Assembly: GCF_051401765.1 (NCBI RefSeq)
Contig: NW_027480480.1
Coordinates: 620,001-684,000, forward strand
Direction of reading: 5' to 3'
Origin: Calliopsis andreniformis
Lineage: Eukaryota > Arthropoda > Insecta > Hymenoptera > Andrenidae
Length of the DNA: 64,000 nt
This document shows positions 1 through 11,829 of this stretch, in pieces. Each line of letters opens with the position of its first letter. Position 1 is the stretch's first letter. Below the pieces are notes generated by a model. The model saw only the letters and a list, made by a program, of their open reading frames with translations. It had not been told where the DNA came from and searched no databases. The position numbers were made by a program, and so were the translations under genes.

Positions 1-83
1 AGGATTGAGGATTGAGTATTGAGGATTGAGGATTGAAAATTGAGGATTGGGGACTGAGTGTTGAGGGTTGAGTGACGAGAATT
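1..83 (+). repeat. Partial landmark-bounded unit at left edge
   Basis: Heptamers leading into the first landmark at 84. The stretch matches the same position upstream of the landmark at 13,315 (shift 13,231), including the variant GAGTGACGAG seen there. The array is therefore cut by the window edge inside a copy of the ~1.6-kb unit family. Confidence 0.75.
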
Positions 84-1621
84 GATGTTTGTGGAAAGAA
101 ATTTGAAGATTGCAGATTGAGTATTGTGTATTGAAAGCTGTGAATTGATAATATTCTATTGAGCATTGAGGATTGACGTCTGTTTGTTCAGGTCTGAGGT
201 CTGAAGATTGAGGATTCAGGATTGAGGATTCAGGATTGAGGTTTGATGACTGAGGATTGAGGATTGAGGATTGAAGAATGAGGATTGAGGATTGAGGAGT
301 GAGGACTGAGGATTGGAAATTGAGTATTGAGGATTGAAGCCTGACGATTGAGGATTGAGGATTCAGGATTGAGGATTGAAGCCTGACGATTGAGGATTGA
401 GGATTGAGGATTGAGGATTGAAGATTGAGTATTGGGTGTTGAGGATTGAAGAATGAGGATTGAGGATTGAGGATTGAGTATTGAGGATTGAAGATTGAGT
501 ATTTACGATTGAAGATTGAGGATTGAGGTCTGGGGATTGAGGATTAAGGATTGAAGATTGAGGATTGGGTGTTGAGGATTGAAGAATGAGGATTGAGGGC
601 TGAGGATTGTGGATTGTGCATTGAAGATTGAGGATTGGGTATTGAGGATTGAAGAATGAGGATTGAGGTTTGAGGATTGAGGATTGAGGATTGAGGATTG
701 AGGATTGAGGATTGAAGATTGAGTATTGAGGATTGAAGATTGAGGATTGAGGTCTGAGGATTGAGGATTGAGGATTGAAGATTGAGGATTGGGTGTTGAG
801 GATTGAAGAATGAGGATTGAGGGATGAGGATTGTGGATTGCGGATTGAAGATTGAGGATTGGGTATTGAGGATTGAAGAATGAGGATTGAGGATTGAGGA
901 TTGAGGATTGAGAATTGAGGATTGAGGATTGAGGATTGAAGATTGAGGATTGGGTATTGAGGATTGTACAATGAGGATTGAGGATTGAGGACTGAGGATT
1001 GGAAATTGATTATTGAGGATTGAAAATTGAGGATTGAGGGTTGAGGATTAAGGATTGGGGATTGCAAATTGAGTATTGAGGATTGAAGATTGAGGATTGG
1101 GTGTTGAGTATTGAAGAATGAGGATTGAGGGCTGAGGATTGTGGATTGAGCATTGAAGATTGAGGACTGGGTTTTGAGGATTGCAGATTGTGTATTGAGG
1201 ATTGAAGATTGAGGGTTGTGGGTTGAGGTTTGAGGACTGAGTATTGAGGATTGAAGATTGAGAATTGAGGATTGAAGATTGAGGTTTTAGGATTGATAAT
1301 TGAGGTTTGAGGGTGAGGTCTGAGGGTTGAGGATTGAGGTTTGAGGGCTGAGGACTGAGAATTGAGGATTGAGGATTGAGAATGAGGGCTGAGGGTTGAG
1401 GATTGAGGTTTGAGGACTGTGGACTGAGGATTGAGGATTGAGAATTGAGGATTGAGGATTGAGGATTGAAGATTGAGGATTGGGTATTGAGGATTGTAGA
1501 ATGAGGATTGAGGATTGAGTATAGAGGATTGAAGTTTGAGGATTGAGGATTGAGGATTGAGGATTGAGGATTGAAAATTGAGGATTGGGGACTGAGTGTT
1601 GAGGGTTGAGTGATGAGAATT
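84..1621 (+). repeat. 1,538-bp unit, short member of the 1,636-bp family
   Basis: This landmark-to-landmark unit matches 13,315-14,950. The - strand open frame at 363-1067 recurs essentially unchanged at 11,958-12,662, 13,594-14,298 and 40,333-41,037. The unit is shorter than 1,636 by 98 bp, which is 14 heptamers, so the difference is a whole-unit loss. It contains block C once. Confidence 0.85.
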
Positions 1622-3303
1622 GATGTTTGTGGAAAGAAATTTGATGATTGCAGATTGAGTATTGAGTATTGAAAGCTGTGAATTGATAATATTCTATCGA
1701 GCATTGAGGATTGACGTCTGATTGTTTAGGTCTGAGGTCTGAAGATTGAGGATTCAGGATTGAGGATTCAGGATTGAAGTTTGATGACTGAGGATTGAGG
1801 ATTGAGGATTGAAGAATGAGGATTGAGGACTGAGGATTGGAAATCGAGTATTGAGGATTGAAGCCTGACGATTGAGGATTGAGGATTCAGGATTGAGGAT
1901 TGAGGACGGAGGATTGAAGATTGAGTGTTGAGGATTGAAGATTGAGGTTTGAGGAGTGAGTATTGAGGATTGAGGATGAGTATTGAGGATTGAGGATTGA
2001 GGATTGAGGATTGAGGATTGAGGAATGAGGATTAAGGATTGAGGATTGGGGATTGAGGATCTAGGATTGGAGATTGATTATTGATGATTGAAGATTGAGT
2101 ATTGAGGATTGAGGATTGAGGATTGAGAATTGAGTATGAGGGCTGAGGGTTGAGGATTGAGGATTGAGGATTGAGGGTTGAGGATTGAAGATTGTGTATT
2201 GTGGATTGAATATTGAGGATTGAGGTTTGAGGATTGAGGATTGAGGATGAGGGCTGATGGTTGAGGGTTAAGGTTTGAGTATTGAATCCTGAGAATTCAG
2301 GATATTCTATTGAGTATCGAGAATTGAGAATTGATAGTTGAGTATTGAGGATTGAGGTTTGAGTATTGAGGATTGAGGATTGAGTATTGAAGACTGAATA
2401 TTGATGCTTGTAGATTGAGGATCGAGGATTGAGGTTTGTGGATTGAGGACGAAGACTGAGGGTTGAGTGTTGATGTTTGAGGTCTGTAGATTGAGGATTG
2501 AGGATTGAGAATTGAGGATTTAGGATTGAGGATCGAAGATTGAGGATTGGGTGTTGAGGATTGAAGAATGAGGATTGAGAATTGAGGATTGAGGATTGAG
2601 GATTGAAGATTGAGTATTGAGGATTGATGGTTGAGGATTGAGGTCGGTGGATTGAGGATTGAGGATTGAGAATTGAGGATTGAGGATTGAGGATTGAAGT
2701 TTCAGGACTGGGTATTGAGGATTGGGTATTGAGGATTGAAGAATGAGGATTGAGGATTGAGGATTGACGATTGAGGATTGAGTTTTGAGGAGTTAGAATT
2801 GAGGATTGAGGATTGCAGATTGAGTATTGAGGATTGAAGATTGAGGGTTGAGGATTGAGGATTGAGGATAGAGCATTGAGGATTGAGGATTGAGGATTGA
2901 GGATTGAAGATTGAGTATTGAGGATTGAAGATTGAGGATTGAGGATTGAGGATTGAGGATTGAGGATTGAAGATTGAGAATTGGGGATTGAGGATTGACG
3001 ATTGAGGATTGAGTTTTGAGGAGTGAGAATTGAGGATTGAGGATTGAAGATTGAGGATTGAGGATTGAAGATTGAGTATTGACGATTGAAGATTGAGGAC
3101 TGAGGATTGAGTGTTGAGGATTGAGGGCGAGGACTGAAGATTGAGGATTGAGGTTTGAAGATTGAGGATTGTGGATTGAGGATTGAGGATTGAGCATTGA
3201 GGATTGAAGGTTGAGTATTGAGGATTGAAAATTGAGGATTGAGGGTTGAGGATTGAAGATTGAGGATTGGGGACGGAGTGTTGAGGGTTGAGTGATGAGA
3301 ATT
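1622..3303 (+). repeat. 1,682-bp landmark-bounded unit
   Basis: Heptamer satellite bounded by landmarks, carrying the inverted repeat at 2286. The inverted-repeat surroundings (GGTTAAGGTTTGAG upstream, TATCGAG downstream) match those at 44,603, and the following ~750 bp resembles 44,620-45,430. No other feature is present. Confidence 0.75.
2286..2303. repeat. 18-bp inverted repeat with EcoRI core, exemplar of 17 copies
   Basis: The sequence ATCCTGAGAATTCAGGAT has 7-bp perfect arms (ATCCTGA and TCAGGAT) around GAAT, with an EcoRI site in the middle. It is almost the only place where the TCCT order of the opposite strand appears on the + strand. Copies start at 2286, 5093, 7419, 10367, 23415, 24985, 28466, 32610, 36754, 38742 (one arm base changed, ATCATGA), 44603, 50589, 51943, 54850, 56204, 59580 and 60920. 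Two contexts occur. One is followed by ATATTCTATTGAGTATCGAG and preceded by GGTTAAGGTTTGAG; the other is followed by ATATTCCGTTGAG and preceded by GTTGAGTGTTGAGG. It could form a small hairpin; no binding protein is known to me. Confidence 0.88.
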
Positions 3304-3951
3304 GATGTTTGTGGATAGAGATTTGAAGATTGCAGATTGAGTATTGAGCATTGAAAACTGTGAATTGATGACATTCTATTGAGGATTGAGGGCTGACAAC
3401 TCATTGTTGAGGATTGAGGCCTGAAGATTGAGGATTCAGTATTGAGGATTCAGGATTGAGGTTTGAGGACAGAGGATTGAGGTTTGAGGATTGAGAATGA
3501 GGGGTGAGGGTTGAGGATTGAGGTTTGAGGACTGTGGACTGAGGATTGAGGGTTGAGAATTGAGGATTGAGGATTGAGGATTGAAGATTGAGTATTGAGG
3601 ATTGAATATTGAGGATTTAGGATTGATAATTGAGGTTTGAGGGTGAGGTCTGAGGGTTGAGGATTGAGGTTTGAGGGCTGAGGACTGAGAATTGAGGATT
3701 GAGGATTGAGAATGAGGGCTGAGGGTTGAGGATTGAGGTTTGAGGACTGAGGACTGAGGATTGAGGATTGAGAATTGAGGATTGAGGATTGCGGATTGAA
3801 GATTGAGGATTGGGTATTGAGGATTGTAGAATGAGGATTGAGGATTGAGTATAGAGGATTGAAGTTTGAGGATTGAGGATTGAGGATTGAGGATTGAGGA
3901 TTGAAAATTGAGGATTGGGGACTGAGTGTTGAGGGTTGAGTGATGAGAATT
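3304..3951 (+). repeat. 648-bp unit (first of three copies)
   Basis: The spacing of exactly 648 bp between landmarks recurs at 18,200-18,847 and 45,433-46,080. It includes block C and a further 1-bp-short unit (GAGAATGAGGGGTGAGGG), giving a register shift of three in total, as its length shows (648 leaves remainder 4 on division by 7). Confidence 0.82.
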
Positions 3952-6089
3952 GATGTTTGTGGAAAGAAATTTGATGATTGCAGATTGAGTATTGAGTATT
4001 GAAAGCTGTGAATTGATAATATTCTATCGAGCATTGAGGATTGACGTCTGATTGTTTAGGTCTGAGGTCTGAAGATTGAGGATTCAGGATTGAGGATTCA
4101 GGATTGAAGTTTGATGACTGAGGATTGAGGATTGAGGATTGAGAATTGACGATTGAGGATTGAGGATTGAAGATTGAGGATTGGGTATTGTGGATTGTAG
4201 AATGAGGATTGAGGATTGAGGACTGAGGATTGAGGATTGAGGATTGAAGATTGGGTATTGAGGATTGAAGATTGAGGATTGAGGGTTGAGGATTGAGGAT
4301 TGAGGATTGAGGATTGAGTATAGAGGATTGAAGTTTGAGGATTGAGGATTGAGGATTGAGGATTGAGGATTGAGGATTGGGGACTGAGTGTTGAGGGTTG
4401 AGTGATGAGAATTGATGTTTGTGGAAAGAAATTTGAAGATTGCAGATTGAGTATTGAGTATTGAAAGCTGTGAATTGATAATATTCTATTGAGCATTGAG
4501 GATTGACGTCTGATTGTTTAGGTCTAAGGTCTGAAGATTGAGGATTCAGGATTGAGGATTCAGGATTGAGGTTTGATGACTGAGGATTGAGGATTGAGGA
4601 TTGAAGAATGAGGATTGAGGATTGAGGATTGAGGACTGAGGATTGGAAATTGAGTATTGAGGATTGAAGCCTGACGATTGAGGATTGAGGATTCAGGATT
4701 GAGGATTGAGGACGGAGGATTGAAGATTGAGTATTGAGGATTGAAGATTGAGGTTTGAGGATTGAGTATTGAGGATTGAGGAATGAGTATTGAGGATTGA
4801 GGATTGAGGATTGAGGATTGAGGATTGAGGAATGAGGATTAAGGATTGAGGATTGGGGATTGAGGATCTAGGATTGGAGATTGATTATTGATGATTGAAG
4901 ATTGTGTATTGAGGATTGAGGATTGAGGATTGAGAATTGAGTATGAGGACTGAGGGTTGAGGATTGAGGATTGAGGATTGAGGGTTGAGGATTGAAGATT
5001 GTGTATTGTGGATTGAATATTGAGGATTGAGGATTGAGGATTGAGGATTGAGGATGAGGGCTGATGGTTGAGGGTTAAGGTTTGAGTATTGAATCCTGAG
5101 AATTCAGGATATTCTATTGAGTATCGAGAATTGAGAATTGATAGTTGAGTATTGAGGATTGAGGTTTGAGTATTGAGGATTGAGGATTGAGTATTGAAGA
5201 CTGAATATTGATGCTTGTAGATTGAGGATCGAGGATTGAGGGTTGTGGATTGAGGACGAAGACTGAGGGTTGAGTGTTGATGTTTGAGGTCTGTAGATTG
5301 AGGATTGAGGATTGAGAATTGAGGATTTAGGATTGAGGATTGAAGATTGAGGATTGGGTGTTGAGGATTGAAGAATGAGGATTGAGAATTGAGGATTGAG
5401 GATTGAGGATTGAAGATTGAGTATTGAGGATTGAAGGTTGAGGATTGAGGTCGGTGGATCGAGGATTGAGGATTGAGAATTGAGGATTGAGGATTGAGGA
5501 TTGAAGTTTCAGGATTGGGTATTGAGGATTGGGTATTGAGGATTGAAGAATGTGGATTGTGGCTTGAGGATTGAGGATTGAGGATTGCAGATTGAGTATT
5601 GAGGATTGAAGATTGAGGGTTGAGGATTGAGGATTGAGGATAGAGCATTGAGGATTGAAGATTGAGGATTGAGGATTGAAGATTGAGTATTGAGTATTGA
5701 AGATTGAGGATTGAGGATTGAGGATTGAGGATTGAGGATTGAAGATTGAGAATTGGGGATTGAGGATTGACGATTGAGGATTGAGTATTGAGGAGTGAGA
5801 ATTGAGGATTGAGGATTGAAGATTGAGGATTGAGGATTGAAGATTGAGTATTGACGATTGAAGATTGAGGACTGAGGATTGAGTGTTGAGGATTGAGGGC
5901 GAGGACTGAAGATTGAGGATTGAGGTTTGAAGATTGAGGATTGTGGATTGAGGAATGAGGATTGAGGATTGAGGATTGAGCATTGAGGATTGAAGGTTGA
6001 GTATTGAGGATTGAAAATTGAGGATTGAGGATTGAGGATTGAAGATTGAGGATTGGGGACGGAGTGTTGAGGGTTGAGTGATGAGAATT
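3952..6089 (+). repeat. 462-bp and 1,676-bp landmark-bounded units
   Basis: The first unit (3952-4413) is 462 bp, exactly 66 heptamers, and lacks block C. The second (4414-6089) carries the inverted repeat at 5093 and stretches closely matching 22.9-23.8 kb and 51.6-52.4 kb. The landmark at its right end (6090) is the CATGTTTGTGG form with an EcoRI site in GAGAATTCATG. Confidence 0.75.
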
Positions 6090-8611
6090 CATGTTTGTGG
6101 AAAGAAATTTGAAGATTGCAGATTGAGTATTGAGTATTGAAAGCTGTGAATTGATAATATTCTATTGAGCATAGAGGATTGACGTCTGATTGTTCAGGTC
6201 TGAGGTCTGAAGATTGAGGATTCAGGATTGAGGATTCAGGATTGAGGTTTGATGACTGAGGATTGAGGATTGAGGACTGAGGCATTAGGATTGAGGATTG
6301 AGGATTGAGGTTTGAGGATTGAGGGTTGAGGATTGAGGATTGGGGATTGAAAATTGAGTATTGAGGATTGAAGATTGAGGATTGGGTGTTGAGGATTGAA
6401 GAATGAGGATTGAGGGCTGGGGATTGTGGATTGAGCATTGAAGATTGTGGATTAGGTATTGAGGATTGCAAATTGTGTATTGAGGATTGAAGATTGAGGG
6501 TTGTGGATTGAGGTTTGAGGACTGAGGATTGAGGATTGAAGATTGAGTATTGAGGACTGAATATTGAGGATTTAGGATTGATAATTGAGGTTTGAGGGTG
6601 AGGTCTGAGGGTTGAGGATTGAGGTTTGAGGGCTGAGGACTGAGAATTGAGGATTGAGGATTGAGAATGAGGGCTGAGAGTTGAGGATTGAGGTTTGAGG
6701 ACTGAGGACTGAGGATTGAGGATTGAGAATTGGGGATTGAGGATTGAGGATTGAAGATTCAGGATTGGGTATTGAGGATTGTAGAATGAGGATTGAGGAT
6801 TGAGGACTGAGGATTGAGGATTGAGGATTGAATATTGAGGATTGAGGATTGAAGATTGAGGATTGGGTATTGAGGATTGTAGAATGAGGTTTGAGGATTG
6901 TGGATTGAGGACTGAGGATTGAAGATTCAGTATTGAGGATTGAAGACTGACGACTGAGGATTGAGGTCTGAAGATTGAGGATTCAGGATTGAGGATTCAG
7001 AATTGAGGTTTGAGGACTGAGGATTGAGGATTGAATATTGAGGAATGAGGATTGAGGATTGAGGATTGAAGACTGAGGATAGGGTATTGATGATTGAACA
7101 CTGAGGATTGAGGGTTGAGGATTGAGGATTGAGGATTGACGATTGAGGATTGAGGAATGAGGATGAGGGCTGAGGATTGGGGATTGAGGTTTGAGGTCTG
7201 AGGACTGAGGATTGAGGATTGAGAATTGAGGATTGAGGATTGAAGATTGAAGACCGAGGATTGCGTATTGAGGATTGATGCCTGACGATTGAGGATTGAG
7301 AATTGAGGATTGAGGGTTGAAGATGCAGGATTGAAGATTGAGTATTGAGGATTGAAGATTGAGGATTGAGGATTGAGGATTGAGGATTGAGAGTTGAGTG
7401 TTGAGGATTGAGTATTGAATCCTGAGAATTCAGGATATTCCGTTAAGTATTGAGAATTGAGGATTGATGGTTGAGTATTGAGGATTGGGGATTGAGGATT
7501 GAGGATTGAGTATTCAGGATTGAGGATTGAGGATTGAAGATTGAATATTGATGATTGAAGACTGAGGATCGAGTATTGAGGATTGAGGATTCAGGATTGA
7601 GTATTGAGGACAGAAGATTGAATATTGATGATTGAAGATTGAGGATTGAGGATTGATGGTTGTGGATTGAGGACGAGGACTGAGAGTTGAGTATTGATGT
7701 TTGAGGTCTGAGGATTGAGGGTTGAGGATTGAGAATTGAGGATTGAGGATTGAGGATTTATGATTGAGGATTGGGTATTGAGGGTTGAAGAATCAGGATT
7801 GAGGATTGAGGATTGAGGATTGAGGATTGAAGACTGAGTATTGAGGATTGAAGATTGGGGATTGAGGATTGAGGATTCAGGATTGAGGATTGAGGATTGA
7901 GGATTGAAGATTGATTATTGTGGACTGAAGATTGAGGATTGAGGATTGAGGATCGAGGATTGAGGATTGAAGATTGAGGATTGGGGATTGACGATTGACG
8001 ATTGAGGATTGAGTATTGAGGATTGAGAATTGAGGATTGATTATTGAAGATTGAGTATTGAGGATTGAAGATTGAGGATTGAGGATTGAGGATTGAAGAT
8101 TGAGGATGAGGGCTGAGGGTTGAGGATTGAGGTTTGAGGACTGAGGACTGAGGATTGAGGATTGAGAATTGACGATTGTGGATTGAGGATTGAAGATTGA
8201 GGATTTGGTATTGAGGATGGAAGAATAAGGATTGAGGATTGAGGATTGAGAATTGAGGATTGAAGATTGAGTATTGAGGATTGAAGCCTGACGATTGAGG
8301 ATTGAGGATTGAGGATTGAGGATTGAAGACGGAGGATTGAAGATTGAGTATTGAGGACTGAAGATTGAGGTTTGAGCATTGAGTATTGATGATTGAGGAT
8401 TGAGTATTGAGGATTGAGGATTGAAGATTGAGTATTGAGGATTGAAGGTTGAGGATTGAGTATTGAGGATTGAGGATTGAGGATTGAGAATTGAGGATTG
8501 AGGATTGAGGATTGAGGATTGAAGATTCAGTATTGAGGATCGAAGATAGAGAGTTGAGGATTGAGGATTGAACATTGAGGAAAGAGTGCTGGGGGTTGAG
8601 TGGTGAAAATT
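6090..8611 (+). repeat. 2,522-bp landmark-bounded unit
   Basis: Carries block C at about 6576 and the inverted repeat at 7419, 1,329 bp after the landmark. The same spacing of 1,329 separates 58,251 and 59,580, so this is a shorter relative of the ~3.6-kb units in the right-hand array. Register shifts accumulate through the short units GATGAGGGCTGAGG and similar. Nothing other than satellite is present. Confidence 0.75.
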
Positions 8612-9059
8612 GATGTTTGTGGATACAGGTTGGAAGATTGCAGATTGAGTATGGAGTATCGAAAGCTGTGAATTGAGGATATTCTATTGAGGATTGAGGA
8701 ATGACAACTGATTGTTGAGGACTGAGGGCTGAAGTTTGAGGATTCAGGATTGAGGATTCAGAATTGAGGTTTGAGGACTGAGGATTGAGGATTGAAGGTT
8801 GAGGATTGAGGATTGAGGATTGAAGACTGAGGATTGGGTATTGAGAATTGAACATTGAGGATTGAGGGTTGAGGATTGAGGATTCAGAATTGAAGAATGA
8901 GGATTGAGGATTGAAGGTTGAGGATTGAGGATTGAGAATTGAGGATTGAGGATTGAGGATTGAGGATTGAAGATTCAGTATTGAGGATCGAAGATTGAGA
9001 GTTGAGGATTGAGGATTGAACATTGGGGACTGAGTGTTGAGGGTTGAGTGATGAGAATT
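8612..9059 (+). repeat. 448-bp module (copy 1 of 5)
   Basis: Bounded on the left by a distinctive landmark (GGATACAGGTTGGAAG) and on the right by the CATGTTTGTGG landmark. The length is exactly 448 bp, or 64 heptamers. The same pair of landmark types at the same spacing recurs at 26,409, 48,833, 57,803 and 62,519. Confidence 0.85.
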
Positions 9060-11202
9060 CATGTTTGTGGAAAGAAATTTGAAGATTGCAGATTGAGTAT
9101 TGAGTATTGAAAGCTGTGAATTGATAATATTCTATTGAGCATAGAGGATTGACGTCTGATTGTTCAGGTCTGAGGTCTGAAGATTGAGGATTCAGGGTTG
9201 AGGATTCAGGATTGAGGTTTGATGACTGAGGATTGAGGATTGAGGACTGAGGCATTAGGATTGAGGATTGAGGATTGAGGTTTGAGGATTGAGGGTTGAG
9301 GATTGAGGATTGGGGATTGAAAATTGAGTATTGAGGATTGAAGATTGAGGATTGGGTGTTGAGGATTGAAGAATGAGGATTGAGGGCTGAGGATTGTGGA
9401 TTGAGCATTGAAGATTGTGGATTAGGTATTGAGGATTGCAGATTGTGTATTGAGGATTGAAGATTGAGGGTTGTGGATTGAGGTTTGAGGACTGAGGATT
9501 GAGGATTGAAGATTGAGTATTGAGGACTGAATATCGAGGATTTAGGATTGATAATTGAGGTTTGAGGGTGAGGTCTGAGGGTTGAGGATTGAGGTTTGAG
9601 GGCTGAGGACTGAGAATTGAGGATTGAGGATTGAGAATGAGGGCTGAGAGTTGAGGATTGAGGTTTGAGGACTGAGGACTGAGGATTGAGGATTGAGAAT
9701 TGGGGATTGAGGATTGAGGATTGAAGATTCAGGATTGGGTATTGAGGATTGTAGAATGAGGATTGAGGATTGAGGACTGAGGATTGAGGATTGAGGATTG
9801 AATATTGAGGATTGAGGATTGAAGATTGAGGATTGGGTATTGAGGATTGTAGAATGAGGTTTGAGGATTGTGGATTGAGGACTGAGGATTGAAGATTCAG
9901 TATTGAGGATTGATGTCTGAAGATTGAGGATTCAGGATTTAGGATTCAGAATTGAGGTTTGAGGACTGAGGATTGAGGATTGAAGATTGAGGAATGAGGA
10001 TTGAGGATTGAGGATTGAAGACTGAGGATTGGGTATTGATGATTGAACACTGAGGATTGAGGGTTGAGGATTGAGGATTGAGGATTGACGATTGAGGATT
10101 GAGGAATGAGGATGAGGGCTGAGGATTGGGGATTGAGGTTTGAGGTCTGAGGACTGAGGATTGAGGATTGAGAATTGAGGATTGAGGATTGAAGATTGAA
10201 GACCGAGGATTGCGTATTGAGGATTGATGCCTGACGATTGAGGATTGAGAATTGAGGATTGAGGGTGAGGATGCAGGATTGAAGATTGAGTATTGAGGAT
10301 TGAAGATTGAGGATTGAGGATTGAGGATTGAGGATTGAGGGTTGAGTGTTGAGGATTGAGTATTGAATCCTGAGAATTCAGGATATTCCGTTGAGTATTG
10401 AGAATTGAGGATTGATGGTTGAGTATTGAGGATTGGGGATTGAGGATTGAGGATTGAGTATTCAGGATTGAGGATTGAGGATTGAAGATTGAATATTGAT
10501 GATTGAAGATTGAGGATCGAGGATTGAGGGTTGTGGATTGAGGACGAGGACTGAGGGTTGAGTATTGATGTTTGAGGACTGAGGATTGAGGATTGATGAT
10601 TGAGGATTGAGAATTGAGGATTGAGGATTGAGGATTGAAGATTGAGTATTGGGTGTTGTGGATTGAAGAATGAGGATTGAGGATTGAGGATTGAGGATTG
10701 AGGATTGAAGATTGGGTATTTACGATTGAAGATTGAGGATTGAGGTCTGAGGATTGAGGATTAAGTATTGAAGGTTGATGATTGAGGATTGAGAATTGAG
10801 TATGAGGACTGAGGGTTGAGGATTGAGGATTGAGGATTGGGGATTGAGGGTTGAATATTGAGTATTGAGGATTGAAGATTGAGGATTGAGCATTCAAGAT
10901 TGAGGATTGGGTATTGAGGATTGTAGAATGAGGTTTGAGGATTGAGGAGTGAGGACTGAGGATTGAAGATTGAGTATTGAGGATTGAAGACAGACGATTG
11001 AGGATTGAGGATTGAGGATTGAGGATTGAGGATTGAAGATTGAAAATTGAGGATTGAGGATTGAGGATTCAGGATTGAGGATGGAGGATTGAAGATTGAG
11101 TATTGAGGATTGAAGATTGAGGATTGAGGATTGAGGATTGAGGATCGAGTGTTGAACATTGAGGATTGGGGACTGAGTGTTGAGGGTTGAATGATGAGAA
11201 TT
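9060..11202 (+). repeat. 2,143-bp landmark-bounded unit
   Basis: Contains block C at about 9546 and the inverted repeat at 10,367. It corresponds to 37,525-39,577 (2,053 bp). That copy lacks part of block C near 37,940 and carries an extra 21 bp (three heptamers, the GACTGACGACTGAGG stretch) near 38,268. Confidence 0.75.
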
Positions 11203-11678
11203 GATGTTTGTGGATAGAGATTTGAAGATTGCAGGTTGAGTATTGAGTATTGAAAGCTGTGAATTGATAATATTCTATTGATAATTGAGAATTGACAACT
11301 GATTGTTGAGGACTGAGTTCTGAAGGTTGAGGATTCAGGATTGAGGATTCAGGTTTGAGTTTTGAGGACTGAGGATTGAGGAGTGAGGATCGAGGATTGA
11401 GGATTGAGGATTGAGGATTGAGGATTGAAGATTGAGGATTGGGTATTGAGGATTGTATAATGAGGATTGAGGATTGAGGACTGAGGATTGAGGATTGAGG
11501 ATTGAAGATTGAGTATTGAGGATTGAAAATTGAGGATTGAGGGTTGAGGATTGAGGATTGAGGATTGAGGATTGAGTATAGAGGATTGAAGTTTGAGGAT
11601 TGAGGATTGAGGATTGAGGATTGAGGATTGAAAATTGAGGATTGGGGACTGAGTGTTGAGGGTTGAGTGATGAGAATT
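11203..11678 (+). repeat. 476-bp unit
   Basis: Exactly 68 heptamers without block C. An equal-length counterpart lies at 39,578-40,053. Both left landmarks carry the variant GTTGAATGATGAG. Confidence 0.82.
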
Positions 11679-11829
11679 GATGTTTGTGGAAAGAAATTTG
11701 AAGATTGCAGATTGAGTATTGTGTATTGAAAGCTGTGAATTGATAATATTCTATTGAGCATTGAGGATTGACGTCTGATTGTTCAGGTCTGAGGTCTGAA
11801 GATTGAGGATTCAGGATTGAGGATTCAGG
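11643..11829 (+). repeat. Landmark block, exemplar of 52 copies
   Basis: A ~190-bp block more diverged than its surroundings but well conserved between copies. It runs from GGGGACTGAGTG through GATGTTTGTGGAAAGAAA, GCAGATTGAGTATTGAG, AAAGCTGTGAATTGA and ATATTCTATTGAG to paired GATTCAGG units. It still divides into 7-base pieces (ATTGATG, TTTGTGG, AAAGAAA, TTTGAAG, ATTGCAG and so on). Position of the first base of GATGTTT (or CATGTTT/GACGTTT) in each copy: 84, 1622, 3304, 3952, 4414, 6090, 8612, 9060, 11203, 11679, 13315, 14951, 15768, 17277, 18200, 18848, 20007, 20914, 21731, 22736, 25821, 26409, 26857, 27653, 29302, 29575, 31210, 32042, 33446, 33719, 35354, 36186, 37525, 39578, 40054, 41620, 42430, 43939, 45433, 46081, 47254, 48161, 48833, 49281, 52870, 53542, 57131, 57803, 58251, 61847, 62519, 62967. 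No function is recognised; it is the natural boundary of the higher-order units. Confidence 0.9.

Noticed and set aside
2286..2303. Inverted repeat as a transcription terminator
   Set aside because: The arms are only 7 bp, no T-tract follows, and no gene is nearby.
11729..11750. TAATATTCTATTG in the landmarks as a bacterial -10 or a TATA-type promoter
   Set aside because: There is no partner element at a suitable distance and no gene downstream. The same string is copied in dozens of satellite units.
11643..11829. Landmark block as a CENP-B box or other known centromere motif
   Set aside because: I see no match to the CENP-B box core (TTCG...CGGGA). The block is AT-rich with almost no CpG.
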